Shown here piece by piece: positions 27,092-35,232 of a DNA stretch of 64,000 nucleotides (the first letter of the stretch is position 1; each line of letters begins with the position of its first letter). A model generated the notes under the pieces. It was not told the DNA's origin. It searched no databases and saw nothing but the letters and a program-made list of their open reading frames with translations. This stretch comes from DATDIC01 sp963777625 (GTDB taxonomy: Bacteria; Pseudomonadota; Alphaproteobacteria; Acetobacterales; Acetobacteraceae): NCBI GenBank assembly GCA_963777625.1, contig CAVZRO010000018.1:186001-250000 (forward strand), given 5' to 3'. Made by a program: the position numbers and the translations under genes.

Positions 27092-27105
27092 TTAGGCTTG
27101 CCTAA
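27092..27105. promoter_or_regulatory. Palindrome TTAGGC-TT-GCCTAA, candidate operator of the PKS operon
   Basis: Perfect 6-bp arms around two bases, about 155 bp upstream of the thioesterase start in the AT-rich stretch. A further TAGGC half-site lies at 27118-27122, and AATGATAAT sits between them. The arrangement suggests a dimeric regulator. The regulator is not identifiable, and I could not fix -35/-10 boxes with confidence. Confidence 0.3.
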
Positions 27106-27836
27106 TGATAATTCGTCTAGGCTAGCTTTCTACGAGACGGCTCCCGGCAAATCCGTCAAACGCACCCACAGAGCGGGGTGGGGCCGCAGGGTATGATGGA
27201 ATTCTGCGCCTGCATGGGGCGAACTGGGTCTCGACCCGTCGCGAAAATCCTGAGGTTTTTTCCACTGCGGGAAAAATGTGCGTAGCTTGTGAAGGCCCAT
27301 TGCGCGGCCGCGGTTGCGCAACAGACGCACGTCTTCAGGCTGGCGTCTTCAGGCTGGGCATCGATGCGAAACCGCACGAGGCATCGCCTGCTGGCGATCA
27401 GCCGAGACCGATTGGGATCACATTCCTTTCGACACCAACGAAAAGGGTATTAAAGTCATGGTATCCGCTGACCAAACGATGAGGTAATTTCAAGGTCGCA
27501 TTTCGATCCCAAATCGCCGCGCCCCTTGTGTGCGGGGGTGCTGCTGGTGGCGAGACTAAAAAACCACTCGTTGGCGCAAATGGCAATAAGTTGGAAAGAG
27601 TTCGCAGAAATAAAACTCCATTAGCGCCTCAAACGTCGTCGGTTCCTGCCAGGTGCTGAGCATCGGACACACTCACGGCGCATTTGCCGGCGGTGCCTAC
27701 CAGGGGTTGCGTTCCGCAGTGGGAGTGGCGAATGGCGATTTCATTCCGGCAGCCTGTCGCAAGGTCAGCGCCTTGGTCTTCTTGGTTCGGCGTCGCCATG
27801 GTGGTTGACCTTACTGGGTCTACTGTGACTACTTAG

Positions 27837-27864
27837 GGCTGCGCGCTTCGCCAGGCGCGCAGCC
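27837..27864. terminator. Strong GC hairpin, possible terminator or structured RNA
   Basis: Ten-base perfect arms (GGCTGCGCGC / GCGCGCAGCC) around an 8-base loop. A second small hairpin (CCCGGC-TGC-GCCGGG) follows near 27,873-27,887. No T-run follows on either strand, so intrinsic termination is only one possibility. Confidence 0.35.
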
Positions 27865-28104
27865 TGTGTCGACCCCGGCTGCGCCGGGCCGCTGCAACCA
27901 ACAAGGGATCACATGAAACCGCGACCTACCAGCCAACCTTCGGAGTGCCACAGTAGGCGGTCACCGTCTGCCGTAGCCGCTCTGCTGGGTTGGACCGCCG
28001 CCCGGGTCGTGCCGGTGACCGCAATGCCCTTCGCGCGAGTGCGCCAGGGCTAGCGGCCAAGGCCCCCCGGGTTCGAGCAACCGCTTGAACCGGAGGAGAG
28101 GGCC

Positions 28105-28315
28105 ATGGCCGCCTTCCTCAAACTGAATATTCTGCCGGGCGCACGTCGCGCCCGACCTGCCGTGGGTCGTGCATGACCAGGTGCCCGGGCGCCGGTTTCC
28201 CACATCGCCACCGCGCCCGGTGCTGAGTGCGCGCTGGCTGGTCGTGTCCGACGGCCGGCTGACCTGCCGCTGGCACACGGTCGCGGCCGCCCCCGACCGC
28301 CCTCCTCCGCACTGA
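28105..28315 (+). CDS. Small hypothetical protein (about 69 aa, one frame break)
   Basis: ATG at 28105 is preceded by a good GGAGGAGA ribosome site at 28092-28099. The ATG frame stops early. A +1 change near 28135-28145 continues into a coherent, Trp- and Arg-containing tail (SARWLVVSDGRLTCRWH) and a stop at 28313-28315. The break has the same direction as the others in this window. No family recognised. The position, 94 bp upstream of the Nramp gene on the same strand, suggests co-transcription. It may not be a real gene. Confidence 0.4.
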
Positions 28316-28409
28316 CGGACGGCCCAGCGCGGTTCCGCCGCGCTGCCCGCGCCCGCTCGGCCACAGCCGGGCGACCCTGCCGCTGTCACGCCTACGCGGA
28401 GAGCCCACC

Positions 28410-30086
28410 ATGTCCGATCTTTCTCTCGACCCGCGAGTCCTCAACGATCCCGCCGGCCATGCCGTCCTCGACCCCGCCCATATCGGCGACATCGAGGGCG
28501 CGCTCGGCACCCTCTACCAGGGCGACATCAGGGGCCGCGCCACCTGGAAGGCACGGTTCGCGACGCTGATGGCGATCGTCGGCCCCGGCCTGATCGTGAT
28601 GGTCGGCGACAACGATGCCGGTGCCTTCAGCACGTACGGCCAGGCCGGCCAGAACTACGGCACCGCGCTTGCTGTGGACGCTGTTGCTGCTGGTCCCGGT
28701 GCTCTACGTCAACCAGGAGATGGTGCTGCGCCTCGGCGTGGTGACGGGCGTCGGCCATGCGCGCCTGATCCTGGAGCGGTTCGGCAAGTTCTGGGGCGCC
28801 TTCAGCGTCATCGACCTGTTCATCCTGAACGGGGCGACCATCGTCACCGAGTTCATCGGCATCAATTTCGCCCTTGGCTTTCTTGGCGTGCCGCGCGCAT
28901 GGGGCATCGCGGTCGCCGCCGGAATCGTCATTGCGGCCGCCAGCACCGGCAGCTTCCGCCGTTTCGAGCGGTTCTCGCTGGTGCTGTGCTTCTTCAGCCT
29001 GCTGCTGGTGCCGATCTTTCTGATGGCGCATCCGCCCCTCGCGCAGATCGGGCATGATCTCGTGGTGCCGCATTTTCCGGCGGGCGAAAAACTGTCGGAC
29101 GTCATGCTGCTGGTGATCGCCATCGTCGGCACGACCATCGCCCCGTGGCAGCTCTTCTTCCAGCAGAGCTACGTCATCGACAAGCGCATCACGCCGCGTT
29201 TCATGGCTTATGAAAAGGCCGACCTCGTCATCGGCATCTGCGTGGTGCTGGCGGGCGCGATCGCGCATCATGGCGTTCACCGCCGTGGCCTTCCAGGGCA
29301 CTGCCGGCTTTGGCCAGTTCACCGATGCGGGTGCCCTCGCCAAGGGCTTGGAAGCCTATGCCGGCCGGACTGCTGGGGTGATGTTCGCGTTCGCCCTGCT
29401 GGACGCCAGCATCATCGGCGCGTCCGCCGTGTCGCTGTCCACGGCCTATGCGATCGGCGACGTGCTGATGCTGCGCCACTCGCTGCATCGCCGGCCGACC
29501 GACGCGCGCGGCTTCTACGCGATCTATGCGGGGCTGATCGTCGGCTCGGCGGCGCTCGTGCTGTTCGGCAGCGATGCGCTGCTGGGGCTGTTGACCAACG
29601 CCGTGCAGACGCTCGCCGGCGTTCTGCTGCCGTCCGCCACGGTGTTCCTGCTGCTGCTGTGCAACGACAAGGCCGTGCTCGGGCCGTGGGTGAACCGGCG
29701 CTGGCTGAACCTGTTCACCGGTGCGGTCATTTGGGTGCTGGTGATGCTGTCGATGGTGCTGACCGCCGCCACGGTGTTCCCGGACGTCTCCGCTGAGGTG
29801 ATCATTGCCAGCCTCGGCCTGGGCAGCGCGGTGGGCCTGGCCGGTTTTGTGGCCTTCACGCTGCTACGCCGCGCCCGCGGCGCGCTCGCGGCAGGCGGTA
29901 CCGCGGATCGATCCGGCGCGGCTGCGGACGCTGCGGGCGACCTGGCGGATGCCGCGCCTCGACATGCTGGCGCCGGCGGAGCTGAGTCTGGCTAAGCGCA
30001 TCTGGATGATCGTGCTGCGCGCTTATCTCGTTGGCGCCGTCGCCCTGGTTGCCGTCAAGGTGATCCAGCTCGCGCTCGGCCAGTAG
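28410..30086 (+). CDS. Nramp-family divalent metal transporter, NRMT-like motifs (three frame breaks)
   Basis: A polytopic membrane protein of about 557 residues when three +1 breaks are crossed (28670-28671, 29266, about 29880-29890). Each crossing restores a continuous hydrophobic pattern: YGTAL to LLWTLLLL, AGAIA to IMAFTAV, RRARGA to RSRQAVPR. Nramp proteins move Mn2+, Fe2+ or other divalent ions with protons. The TM1 metal motif, usually DPGN, reads DNDAG (residues about 67-71), and the TM6 MPH motif reads APW near 29,145. Loss of the TM6 Met for Ala is a reported hallmark of Nramp-related Mg2+ transporters, so Mg2+ or another hard ion is plausible; that is inference. A charged N-terminal extension of about 50 residues precedes TM1. 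GGAGAG lies just upstream of the start. Confidence 0.85.
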
Positions 30087-30159
30087 CCCAAGGTCAGGCA
30101 CGATGGATCGCGTTCGCCGGCGCTCTCGCGAACCGGCTTTGCTAACCAGCGGAACTCGA

Positions 30160-30985
30160 TCAGGCGGTGCGATTTCCGCCGATGACCGCCTGCCGCAGCT
30201 TATCATGCAGGTGTTCGTTTCCGGCGACGACATCGCCGGTCTGCAGCGGGTCGCCGCCGTCCGGGTCGGTGGCGAAGCCACCCGATTCGCGCACCAGCAA
30301 CAGGCCGGCCGCCACGTCCCACGGATGCAGCCCCATCTCCCAGTAGCCATCGTATCGACCCGCCGCCACCCAGGCGAGATCCAGCGCGGCGGCGCCGAAC
30401 CGGCGGATGCCCGCAACCTGCGGCATCAGCGGCGGCCAGCGTGCGTAAAAAGGCGGCACGCCGCGCCGCCGTGACAGCGGCGAATGGGATGCCGGTGGCG
30501 AACACGGCATCCTTGAACTCGCGCCGGGCAGACACACGCAGCCGCCGCTCGTTGACGAAGGCACCGCCGCCTTTTTCCGCCCAGAACATCTCATCGACGA
30601 CCGGCGCATAGATCAGGCCTGCCGCAAGGTCAGAGCCACCGTCGGGCAGCCGCCGCTCCAGCCCGATACTGATCGCCCAGTGCGGAATGCCGTGCAGGAA
30701 GTTGGTGGTGCCGTCCAGCGGGTCGACGACCCACCGCCAGGCCCAGTTCGGCGACCCGGAGGCGCCGGACTCTTCCATCAGGAACGCGTAGCCGGGACGC
30801 GCCTTGGTCAGCTCCTCCCGCAGGGTTTCCTCGGCGCGCAGGTCAGCCTGCGAGACGAAGTCGGATGGCCCCTTGACGCTGACCTGAAGCTGCTCGACCT
30901 CGTTGAAGTCGCGCAACAGGCGCTTCGACGCTTTCTGCGCCGCGTTGGCCATCACCGTGAGGTGGGGAGAAAGGCGAAATGCCAC
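30160..30985 (-). CDS. Inositol monophosphatase family protein (one frame break)
   Basis: Hydrolyses inositol-1-phosphate or related sugar phosphates with Mg2+. The metal-site motifs are visible: MEES in the first half, then WVVDPLDGTTNF (DPLDGT signature), and after the break the C-terminal signature with FGAAALDLAWVAAGRYDGYWE. A +1 break near 30427-30434 divides the gene; removal of one base joins TLAA to LMPQVAG as in the family. The length, about 274 aa, is normal. Start chosen as GTG 30985, 7 bp after the efp stop, because the family has residues before the first Met (ATG 30952). Downstream of efp on the same strand, probably one transcript; convergent with the Nramp gene. Confidence 0.87.
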
Positions 30986-30992
30986 CGCCGCG

Positions 30993-31559
30993 TCAGCCTT
31001 TGGCGCGTTCGACGTAACTGCCGTCTTCGGTGCGCACGACAATGCGCTCGCCGGTCTCGATGAAGGGTGGGACGGAGGTCTTCACGCCATTGGAAAGGCG
31101 TGCCGGCTTGTAGGAGGAGGCGGCGGTCTGGCCTTTGACCACCGGATCGGCCTCGACGATCTCCAGAATAACGGTGGGCGGCAGGTGGGCGGCGACCGGC
31201 TCGCCTTCGACCAGATCGATGGTGATCTCCATGTTGTCCTGCAGGAACGGGGCGGCGTCACCGAGCAACTCGAGCGAGATATGGGTCTGTTCGAAGCTCT
31301 CGGGATCCATCAGGACCATGTTGGGGCCGTCGGTGTAGGAATAGGTGTAATCCTTCTCCTCGGTCATCAGGCGCTCGACGGTATCGGCAGTGCGCCAGCG
31401 CTCGTTGGTCTTGTTGCCGGACTTCAGGTCGCGCATCTCCACCTGGATGAAGGCGCCGCCCTTGCCGGGGCTGATGATCTGCTGCTTGAGCACGGTCCAG
31501 CGGCGGCCTTCATGCTCGATCACCTGTCCGGCGCGGATCAGGTTGGCCTGCTGCTTCAT
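30993..31559 (-). CDS. efp: Translation elongation factor P
   Basis: 188 aa, the usual length. EF-P binds between the P and E sites of the ribosome and relieves stalling at consecutive prolines. The conserved Lys that is modified in many bacteria lies in SPGKGGAF, near residue 34. The three beta-barrel domains follow without gaps, ending in GERIVVRTEDGSYVERAKG. It is followed 7 bp later by the phosphatase gene. The ATG start gives a standard N-terminus. Confidence 0.97.
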   Translation of the reverse strand: MKQQANLIRAGQVIEHEGRRWTVLKQQIISPGKGGAFIQVEMRDLKSGNKTNERWRTADTVERLMTEEKDYTYSYTDGPNMVLMDPESFEQTHISLELLGDAAPFLQDNMEITIDLVEGEPVAAHLPPTVILEIVEADPVVKGQTAASSYKPARLSNGVKTSVPPFIETGERIVVRTEDGSYVERAKG

Positions 31560-31652
31560 GGTTGCTCGGTCTCAATGACAGGGGTGCGGGCTTCTAGACC
31601 CGGTCCCGGAAGGGGGCAAGCCGGCGTTCTTTTCCGCAAACCGGAAAACCGG

Positions 31653-32094
31653 TCAGCCCCGGAGGTTGCGCCGCCTGGGCCAAACCACGGCCCCAGGATA
31701 CTCCTGCTGGAGCGTTGCCGTCGAATGGCGCGGGTCCTGCTCGACCACTATGCGCAGCGTCACACCGGCGGGTCCGACATCCAGTTGCTTCTGCCCCTTA
31801 CGGGGCAGCGGGACGCCAATCCGCGCGCAGTAAGCGACGAGTACCTGCCACCAGGGCTTCGGCGGTAATGCTCCTGCCCTGGTCCGGCCGTTCGGGACTG
31901 TTGAACCTCACGAGTTGCTCTTCGGGCTGGAATTCCACCGTGCTGGCGTCGCCGGGACGCAAGCCGAGCGCCTCGGCGACACGGGAGGCGATTTCCACGG
32001 CCCGTAGAATTTCAGCGCCATCGAAATTGACGCTTCGTTGCTCGATCACCGGCAAGGCGCGTTCATCCACCCCGTGACATTTGCTAGGTCGCAT
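31653..32094 (-). CDS. Conserved-looking hypothetical protein (one frame break)
   Basis: The ATG frame from 32094 reads a well-formed protein (FDGAEILRAVEIASRVAEAL, then VEFQPEEQLVRFNS), then would stop at 31798. A +1 change at 31844-31845 (CC) instead gives AYCARIGVPLPRKGQKQLDV and a further 50 residues to a stop at 31653, total about 146 aa. The continuation has normal composition and matches the style of the first half, so I treat it as one gene. No domain recognised; no signal peptide or membrane segment. Lies between efp and maf on the same strand. Confidence 0.55.
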
Positions 32095-32243
32095 GGCGCG
32101 ATGAACAAAACCTGAATAGCAATCACGCTCGCGTGAGCGCCGGGTCGGGCCGCCAAAACAAAGTCGGACCGGACCGACGGTGGGTGGATCGCCGCGGGCT
32201 AGGCGATCTGAATTGCTCCCGACGTTGAACGAGCGGCCCCGGT

Positions 32244-32856
32244 TCAGCTCGTCAACACGCCGTGCTGTCGCAGGAAGCCGAGCAGCGGCAGCAGCGGCAG
32301 GCCGAGAATGTCGCTATGGCTCCCTTCGATCCGATCGAACAAATGGATGCCGAGCGATTCCAGGCGATAGGCACCGACGCTGCTCAGCACGCTGTCGCCC
32401 TCGGCTGCCAGATACGCGTCGAGGAACTCGTCCGAGAAGGCGCGCATTGTAAGGCGTGGCTGCACGACATGGTGCCACACGCGCCGGCCGTCGCGATGGC
32501 ACACGACAGCGGTGGCGAGCAGGTGCGCCTTTCCGCGCAGCGACCGAAGCTGCGTGCGCGCGGCTGGCGAGATCGGCCGGCTTGTCGAACCAGGCCTGCT
32601 CACAGACCAATATCTGATCGGCGCCGATCACCAGGGCCTCGGGTGCACGTTGTGCGGCGCGTGCCGCTTTCAGCTCCGCCAAGGCAAGCGCCGCGTCGGC
32701 GGCGGAAGCGCCCTCGGCGCGTGCCGATTGTTTCACCGTCTGTTCATCGATCCGGGCGGGTTGGGCGCTGAAGCGGATCCCGGCGGCGCTGAGCAGGGCT
32801 TGTCGCGCACTGGAGGCGCTGGCGAGAATAATCGTCGGCACCGGATTCTGGAGCAT
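32244..32856 (-). CDS. maf: Maf-family nucleotide pyrophosphatase (one frame break)
   Basis: Maf/YceF-type enzymes hydrolyse non-canonical or UTP/dTTP nucleotides and act in nucleotide-pool cleaning. The N-terminal ILASASSARQALL motif with R, then RIDE and ALVIGADQI (catalytic acid region) are visible. A +1 break at 32565 separates the first 97 residues from the rest; without it DLAAARTQLRSLRG reads as in the family, followed by VGAYRLESLGIHLFDRIEGS and SDILGLPLLPLL. About 203 aa. Start ATG 32856 begins directly before the ILASAS motif. Confidence 0.88.
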
Positions 32857-32938
32857 GCGTTCCTGCTGACTGTTGGGACAGCGGCCGGGAATCCGATCGC
32901 GGCTCCCGGCCGCGTCCGGTCTGTCAGTTGTAGTAGTG

Positions 32939-33124
32939 CTAGCGGTGATACTGATGATCCCAGCTCCGATGGTGCCAGTGGTGGTGGTTCCAGTAGTAAT
33001 CAACCAGCACCGTCCGCGAGCCTGAGACGCCAGGTTGCACCAGCACGGGCGCCGCGTGTACCGAACCGACGCCCATGACCATCCCGGCAAGCATCGTCGC
33101 CGATAGAATCAGCTTCCTCATCAT
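32939..33124 (-). CDS. Small secreted histidine-rich peptide
   Basis: 61 aa. An N-terminal signal peptide (MRKLILSATMLAG... ending at about VHAAP) precedes a mature part of roughly 35 residues that ends in an aromatic, His-rich tail: DYYWNHHHWHHRSWDHQYHR has seven His in twenty residues. A GGGGC ribosome-binding element lies just upstream of two consecutive ATGs (33124 or 33121). The tail suggests periplasmic metal or heme binding, but no family is recognised. Encoded directly upstream of maf on the same strand. Confidence 0.65.
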   Translation of the reverse strand: MMRKLILSATMLAGMVMGVGSVHAAPVLVQPGVSGSRTVLVDYYWNHHHWHHRSWDHQYHR

Positions 33125-33278
33125 TCGTTTGAGCCCCTTTCTGCCGCGCCCGTATCAAGGCAGAGTTCTTGGCGGAATTCGGGTCGGCGGATGCCGATTT
33201 TGCGGCGGATCGGCTGCATCCACACGCGCTGCCTGGGAGTTGAAGCGGACCGCACCGGGTCGGGCGCGTTCCCTTCGC

Positions 33279-33710
33279 TTATCCCATCTCCCGTTCCAGC
33301 GCCTCGATCTCCGCATCGCTGAATCCGAAATGGTGCGCGATCTCGTGCACCACCACGTTGCGGACCAGCCGCGACAGATCTTCACCCGTCTCGATCCACT
33401 CCAGCAGGATCGCCTGACGATAGATAAAAATCAGGTCCGGCGGTCGCGCGATGTCGTCCACGCTGCGGGCGGGCAGGGGAGTGCCCCGGTAAAGACCGGT
33501 CAGCTCCCAGGGCGACTCGATCTCCATCTCGTCCAGCGTCTCACCGTCCGCCGCTTCCTCCACCGTGATCGCGACGCCGGCGACATGCTGGGCAAGCCGG
33601 GCGGGGATCGCCGCCAGCGCCTGCTCCGCCATCTCGGCCAGATCGTCCAGGCCCGGCGGTGGGCCGAAGCGGCGCGCGGACCCCGTGTTGCTAATCGGCG
33701 TGTCGCTCAT
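33279..33710 (-). CDS. Metallopeptidase family protein (zincin-like)
   Basis: 143 aa from the ATG at 33708-33710. The C-terminus holds the zinc signature HEIAHHFG (HExxH) followed by FSDAEIEALE, as in the small alphaproteobacterial zincin-like family (DUF1025 type). Before it lie ITVEEAADG, LTGLYRGTPLP and PPDLIFIYRQ, all typical of that family. No signal peptide, so cytoplasmic. The substrate is unknown. An upstream in-frame start at 33764 would overlap the divergent phhB region and is less likely. Confidence 0.88.
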   Translation of the reverse strand: MSDTPISNTGSARRFGPPPGLDDLAEMAEQALAAIPARLAQHVAGVAITVEEAADGETLDEMEIESPWELTGLYRGTPLPARSVDDIARPPDLIFIYRQAILLEWIETGEDLSRLVRNVVVHEIAHHFGFSDAEIEALEREMG

Positions 33711-33762
33711 CGGCGCATCGGTGCAGGATAGGCACCGAGGGTCAAGCAGAAGGAGCCGCCGC

Positions 33763-34050
33763 ATGCCGCAAAAACTCAGTGATCAGGAACGCGCCGCGCT
33801 GGGCACCAGCCTGCCGCACTGGTCGATAATCGAGCCGGACGGCATCCGCCGCGGCTTCAGCTTCCGCGACTTCAGCGAGGCCTGGGGCTTCATGAGCCGC
33901 GTCGCGTTGCTGGCGGAGCAGCATAATCATCATCCCGACTGGTCGAATGTGTGGAATCGCGTCCAGATCACGCTGTCCACGCATGACGCCGGCGGCCTGA
34001 CCGACAAAGACGTCGCGCTGGCGCGGGCGATCGACACGCTGCTGGAATGA
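33763..34050 (+). CDS. phhB: 4a-hydroxytetrahydrobiopterin dehydratase (PCD/DCoH)
   Basis: 95 aa, full length for the family. Recycles the carbinolamine form of the pterin cofactor after aromatic amino-acid hydroxylation. Signature residues are visible: FSFRDFSEAWGFM, EQHNHHPDWSNVWNRV (catalytic His pair) and LSTHDAGGLTDKDV. AAGGAG lies upstream of the ATG. The stop overlaps the next gene (ATGA). No phenylalanine hydroxylase is present nearby. Confidence 0.95.
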   Translation: MPQKLSDQERAALGTSLPHWSIIEPDGIRRGFSFRDFSEAWGFMSRVALLAEQHNHHPDWSNVWNRVQITLSTHDAGGLTDKDVALARAIDTLLE

Positions 34051-34517
34051 GCGGGCCGTCGCTGCCGGAGCGCGCCGCGGCGATCCGCCGGGGTGCCGCG
34101 CGGCTGTGCTGTCAGCTTGGCTGGGCGCCGCTGCATGAGGTGCCGCTGCCGAACGGGCGGCGTGCCGATATCCTGGCGCTGCGTCCGGATGGTGGTTTCG
34201 CCTGTATCGAAGTCAAGTCCGGCCCACGCGACTTCCTGGTGGATGTGAAGTGGCCGGAATACAGGGAATACGCCGACGCATTGTTCTTTGCGGTCGGCGT
34301 GGATTTCCCGCTCGATCTGCTGCCGGACGATGCCGGCCTGATCGTGGTTGCCGGGCTGGAAGCCGAGATGTTGCGCGATGCGCCGTGCCACGTGCTGGCC
34401 GCCAGCCGCCGGCGCGCCCTGCTGCACCGGTTTGCGTGGCTGGCCGCCGGGCGGCTGGCGATGGCGGAGGACCCCGCCGGGATCGCCGAGCTGCGGGCGG
34501 CGACGCGCGTGGAATAG
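34047..34517 (+). CDS. mmcB: MmcB family DNA repair protein (PD-(D/E)XK nuclease fold)
   Basis: 156 aa. The nuclease core is visible as RRADILALRPDGGF followed by IEVKSG (D...ExK). The family is named after a Caulobacter gene induced by mitomycin C and is linked to DNA-damage repair. It is translationally coupled to phhB by a 4-bp overlap, a pairing without obvious functional logic. The C-terminal helices are complete. Confidence 0.9.
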   Translation: MSGPSLPERAAAIRRGAARLCCQLGWAPLHEVPLPNGRRADILALRPDGGFACIEVKSGPRDFLVDVKWPEYREYADALFFAVGVDFPLDLLPDDAGLIVVAGLEAEMLRDAPCHVLAASRRRALLHRFAWLAAGRLAMAEDPAGIAELRAATRVE

Positions 34518-34605
34518 GCCACGTTCGTGCGCGCCGGCAGCGATCTACTCCCTTTCAGATCGGCCCAGCCTTGAGCGATGGGTGCCGTCGCGATAACAGG
34601 TAAGG

Positions 34606-35226
34606 ATGCAAGCGAAGCACACTGGCGTCGTGTTTGATCTCGGCGGCGTCCTGATCGATTGGAACCCCCGCCATCTCTATCGCAAGCTGTTTCCCGGCGA
34701 CGAGCCGGCCATGGAACGGTTCCTGACCGAGGTCTGCTCACCCGCCTGGAACCTGGAGCAGGATCGTGGCCGGACCTGGGCCGAGGCAACTGCGCTGCTC
34801 ACTGCCCGTCATCCGCAACACAAACACCTGATCGAAGCCTATCGCAGCCGCTGGCACGAAATGCTGGGCGGCCCGATCGAGGGCACCGTGGCTATCCTGC
34901 GTGACCTGAAGGATACCGAGGTCCCGCTGTTCGGGCTGACCAACTGGTCGCACGAAACGTTTCCCGAGGCGCTGGAACTGTACGATTTCCTGGGCTGGTT
35001 CCAGGCGATTATCGTCTCCGGCCAGGAACGGCTGGTAAAGCCCGACTCGCGCATCTATCGCCTGCTGACCGACCGGTACGGGCTGGACCTCGGCAGCCTG
35101 GTGTATATCGACGACAATCCGGGAAACGCGGCCGCGGCGACCCGGCTCGGCATGCACGGCGTTCATTTCACCGACCCGGCAGCGCTCCGCACGGAGCTGG
35201 TCGGGCTGAACCTGTTACGGAGCTGA
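34606..35226 (+). CDS. HAD-family hydrolase (haloacid dehalogenase-like phosphatase)
   Basis: 206 aa. Motif I, FDLGGVLIDWN, has the second Asp of DxD replaced by Gly-Gly as in the HAD-IA subfamily of the YihX type. Motif II is FGLTNWS, motif III has the Lys in RLVKPDSRIY, motif IV is YIDDNPGN. This subfamily acts on small phosphorylated or halogenated compounds. It is the first gene of a run of seven same-strand genes with short gaps (next gene 6 bp away) concerned with amino-acid oxidation and uptake. Confidence 0.92.
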   Translation: MQAKHTGVVFDLGGVLIDWNPRHLYRKLFPGDEPAMERFLTEVCSPAWNLEQDRGRTWAEATALLTARHPQHKHLIEAYRSRWHEMLGGPIEGTVAILRDLKDTEVPLFGLTNWSHETFPEALELYDFLGWFQAIIVSGQERLVKPDSRIYRLLTDRYGLDLGSLVYIDDNPGNAAAATRLGMHGVHFTDPAALRTELVGLNLLRS

Positions 35227-35232
35227 CCAGCC

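Larger units (their letters stand above)
26939..28104. other. Intergenic region between the PKS operon and the 28.1 kb genes
   Basis: About 1.17 kb without a gene I can support. The part nearest the PKS operon (27,040-27,115) is clearly AT-richer than its surroundings and is the natural place for the operon promoter. A short tandem repeat (CTTCAGGCTGG twice, three bases apart) lies near 27,331-27,357. Strong GC hairpins lie at 27,837-27,887. Short ORFs on both strands show no recognisable protein. Confidence 0.5.

Noticed and set aside
27100..27115. Fur-box-like GCCTAATGATAAT upstream of the PKS operon
   Set aside because: Only part of the 19-bp consensus is present, it overlaps the stronger TTAGGC palindrome, and there is no iron-related gene next to it.
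27130..27586. Short minus-strand ORFs in the intergenic region
   Set aside because: No ribosome site, no recognisable domain and no coherent continuation in another frame.
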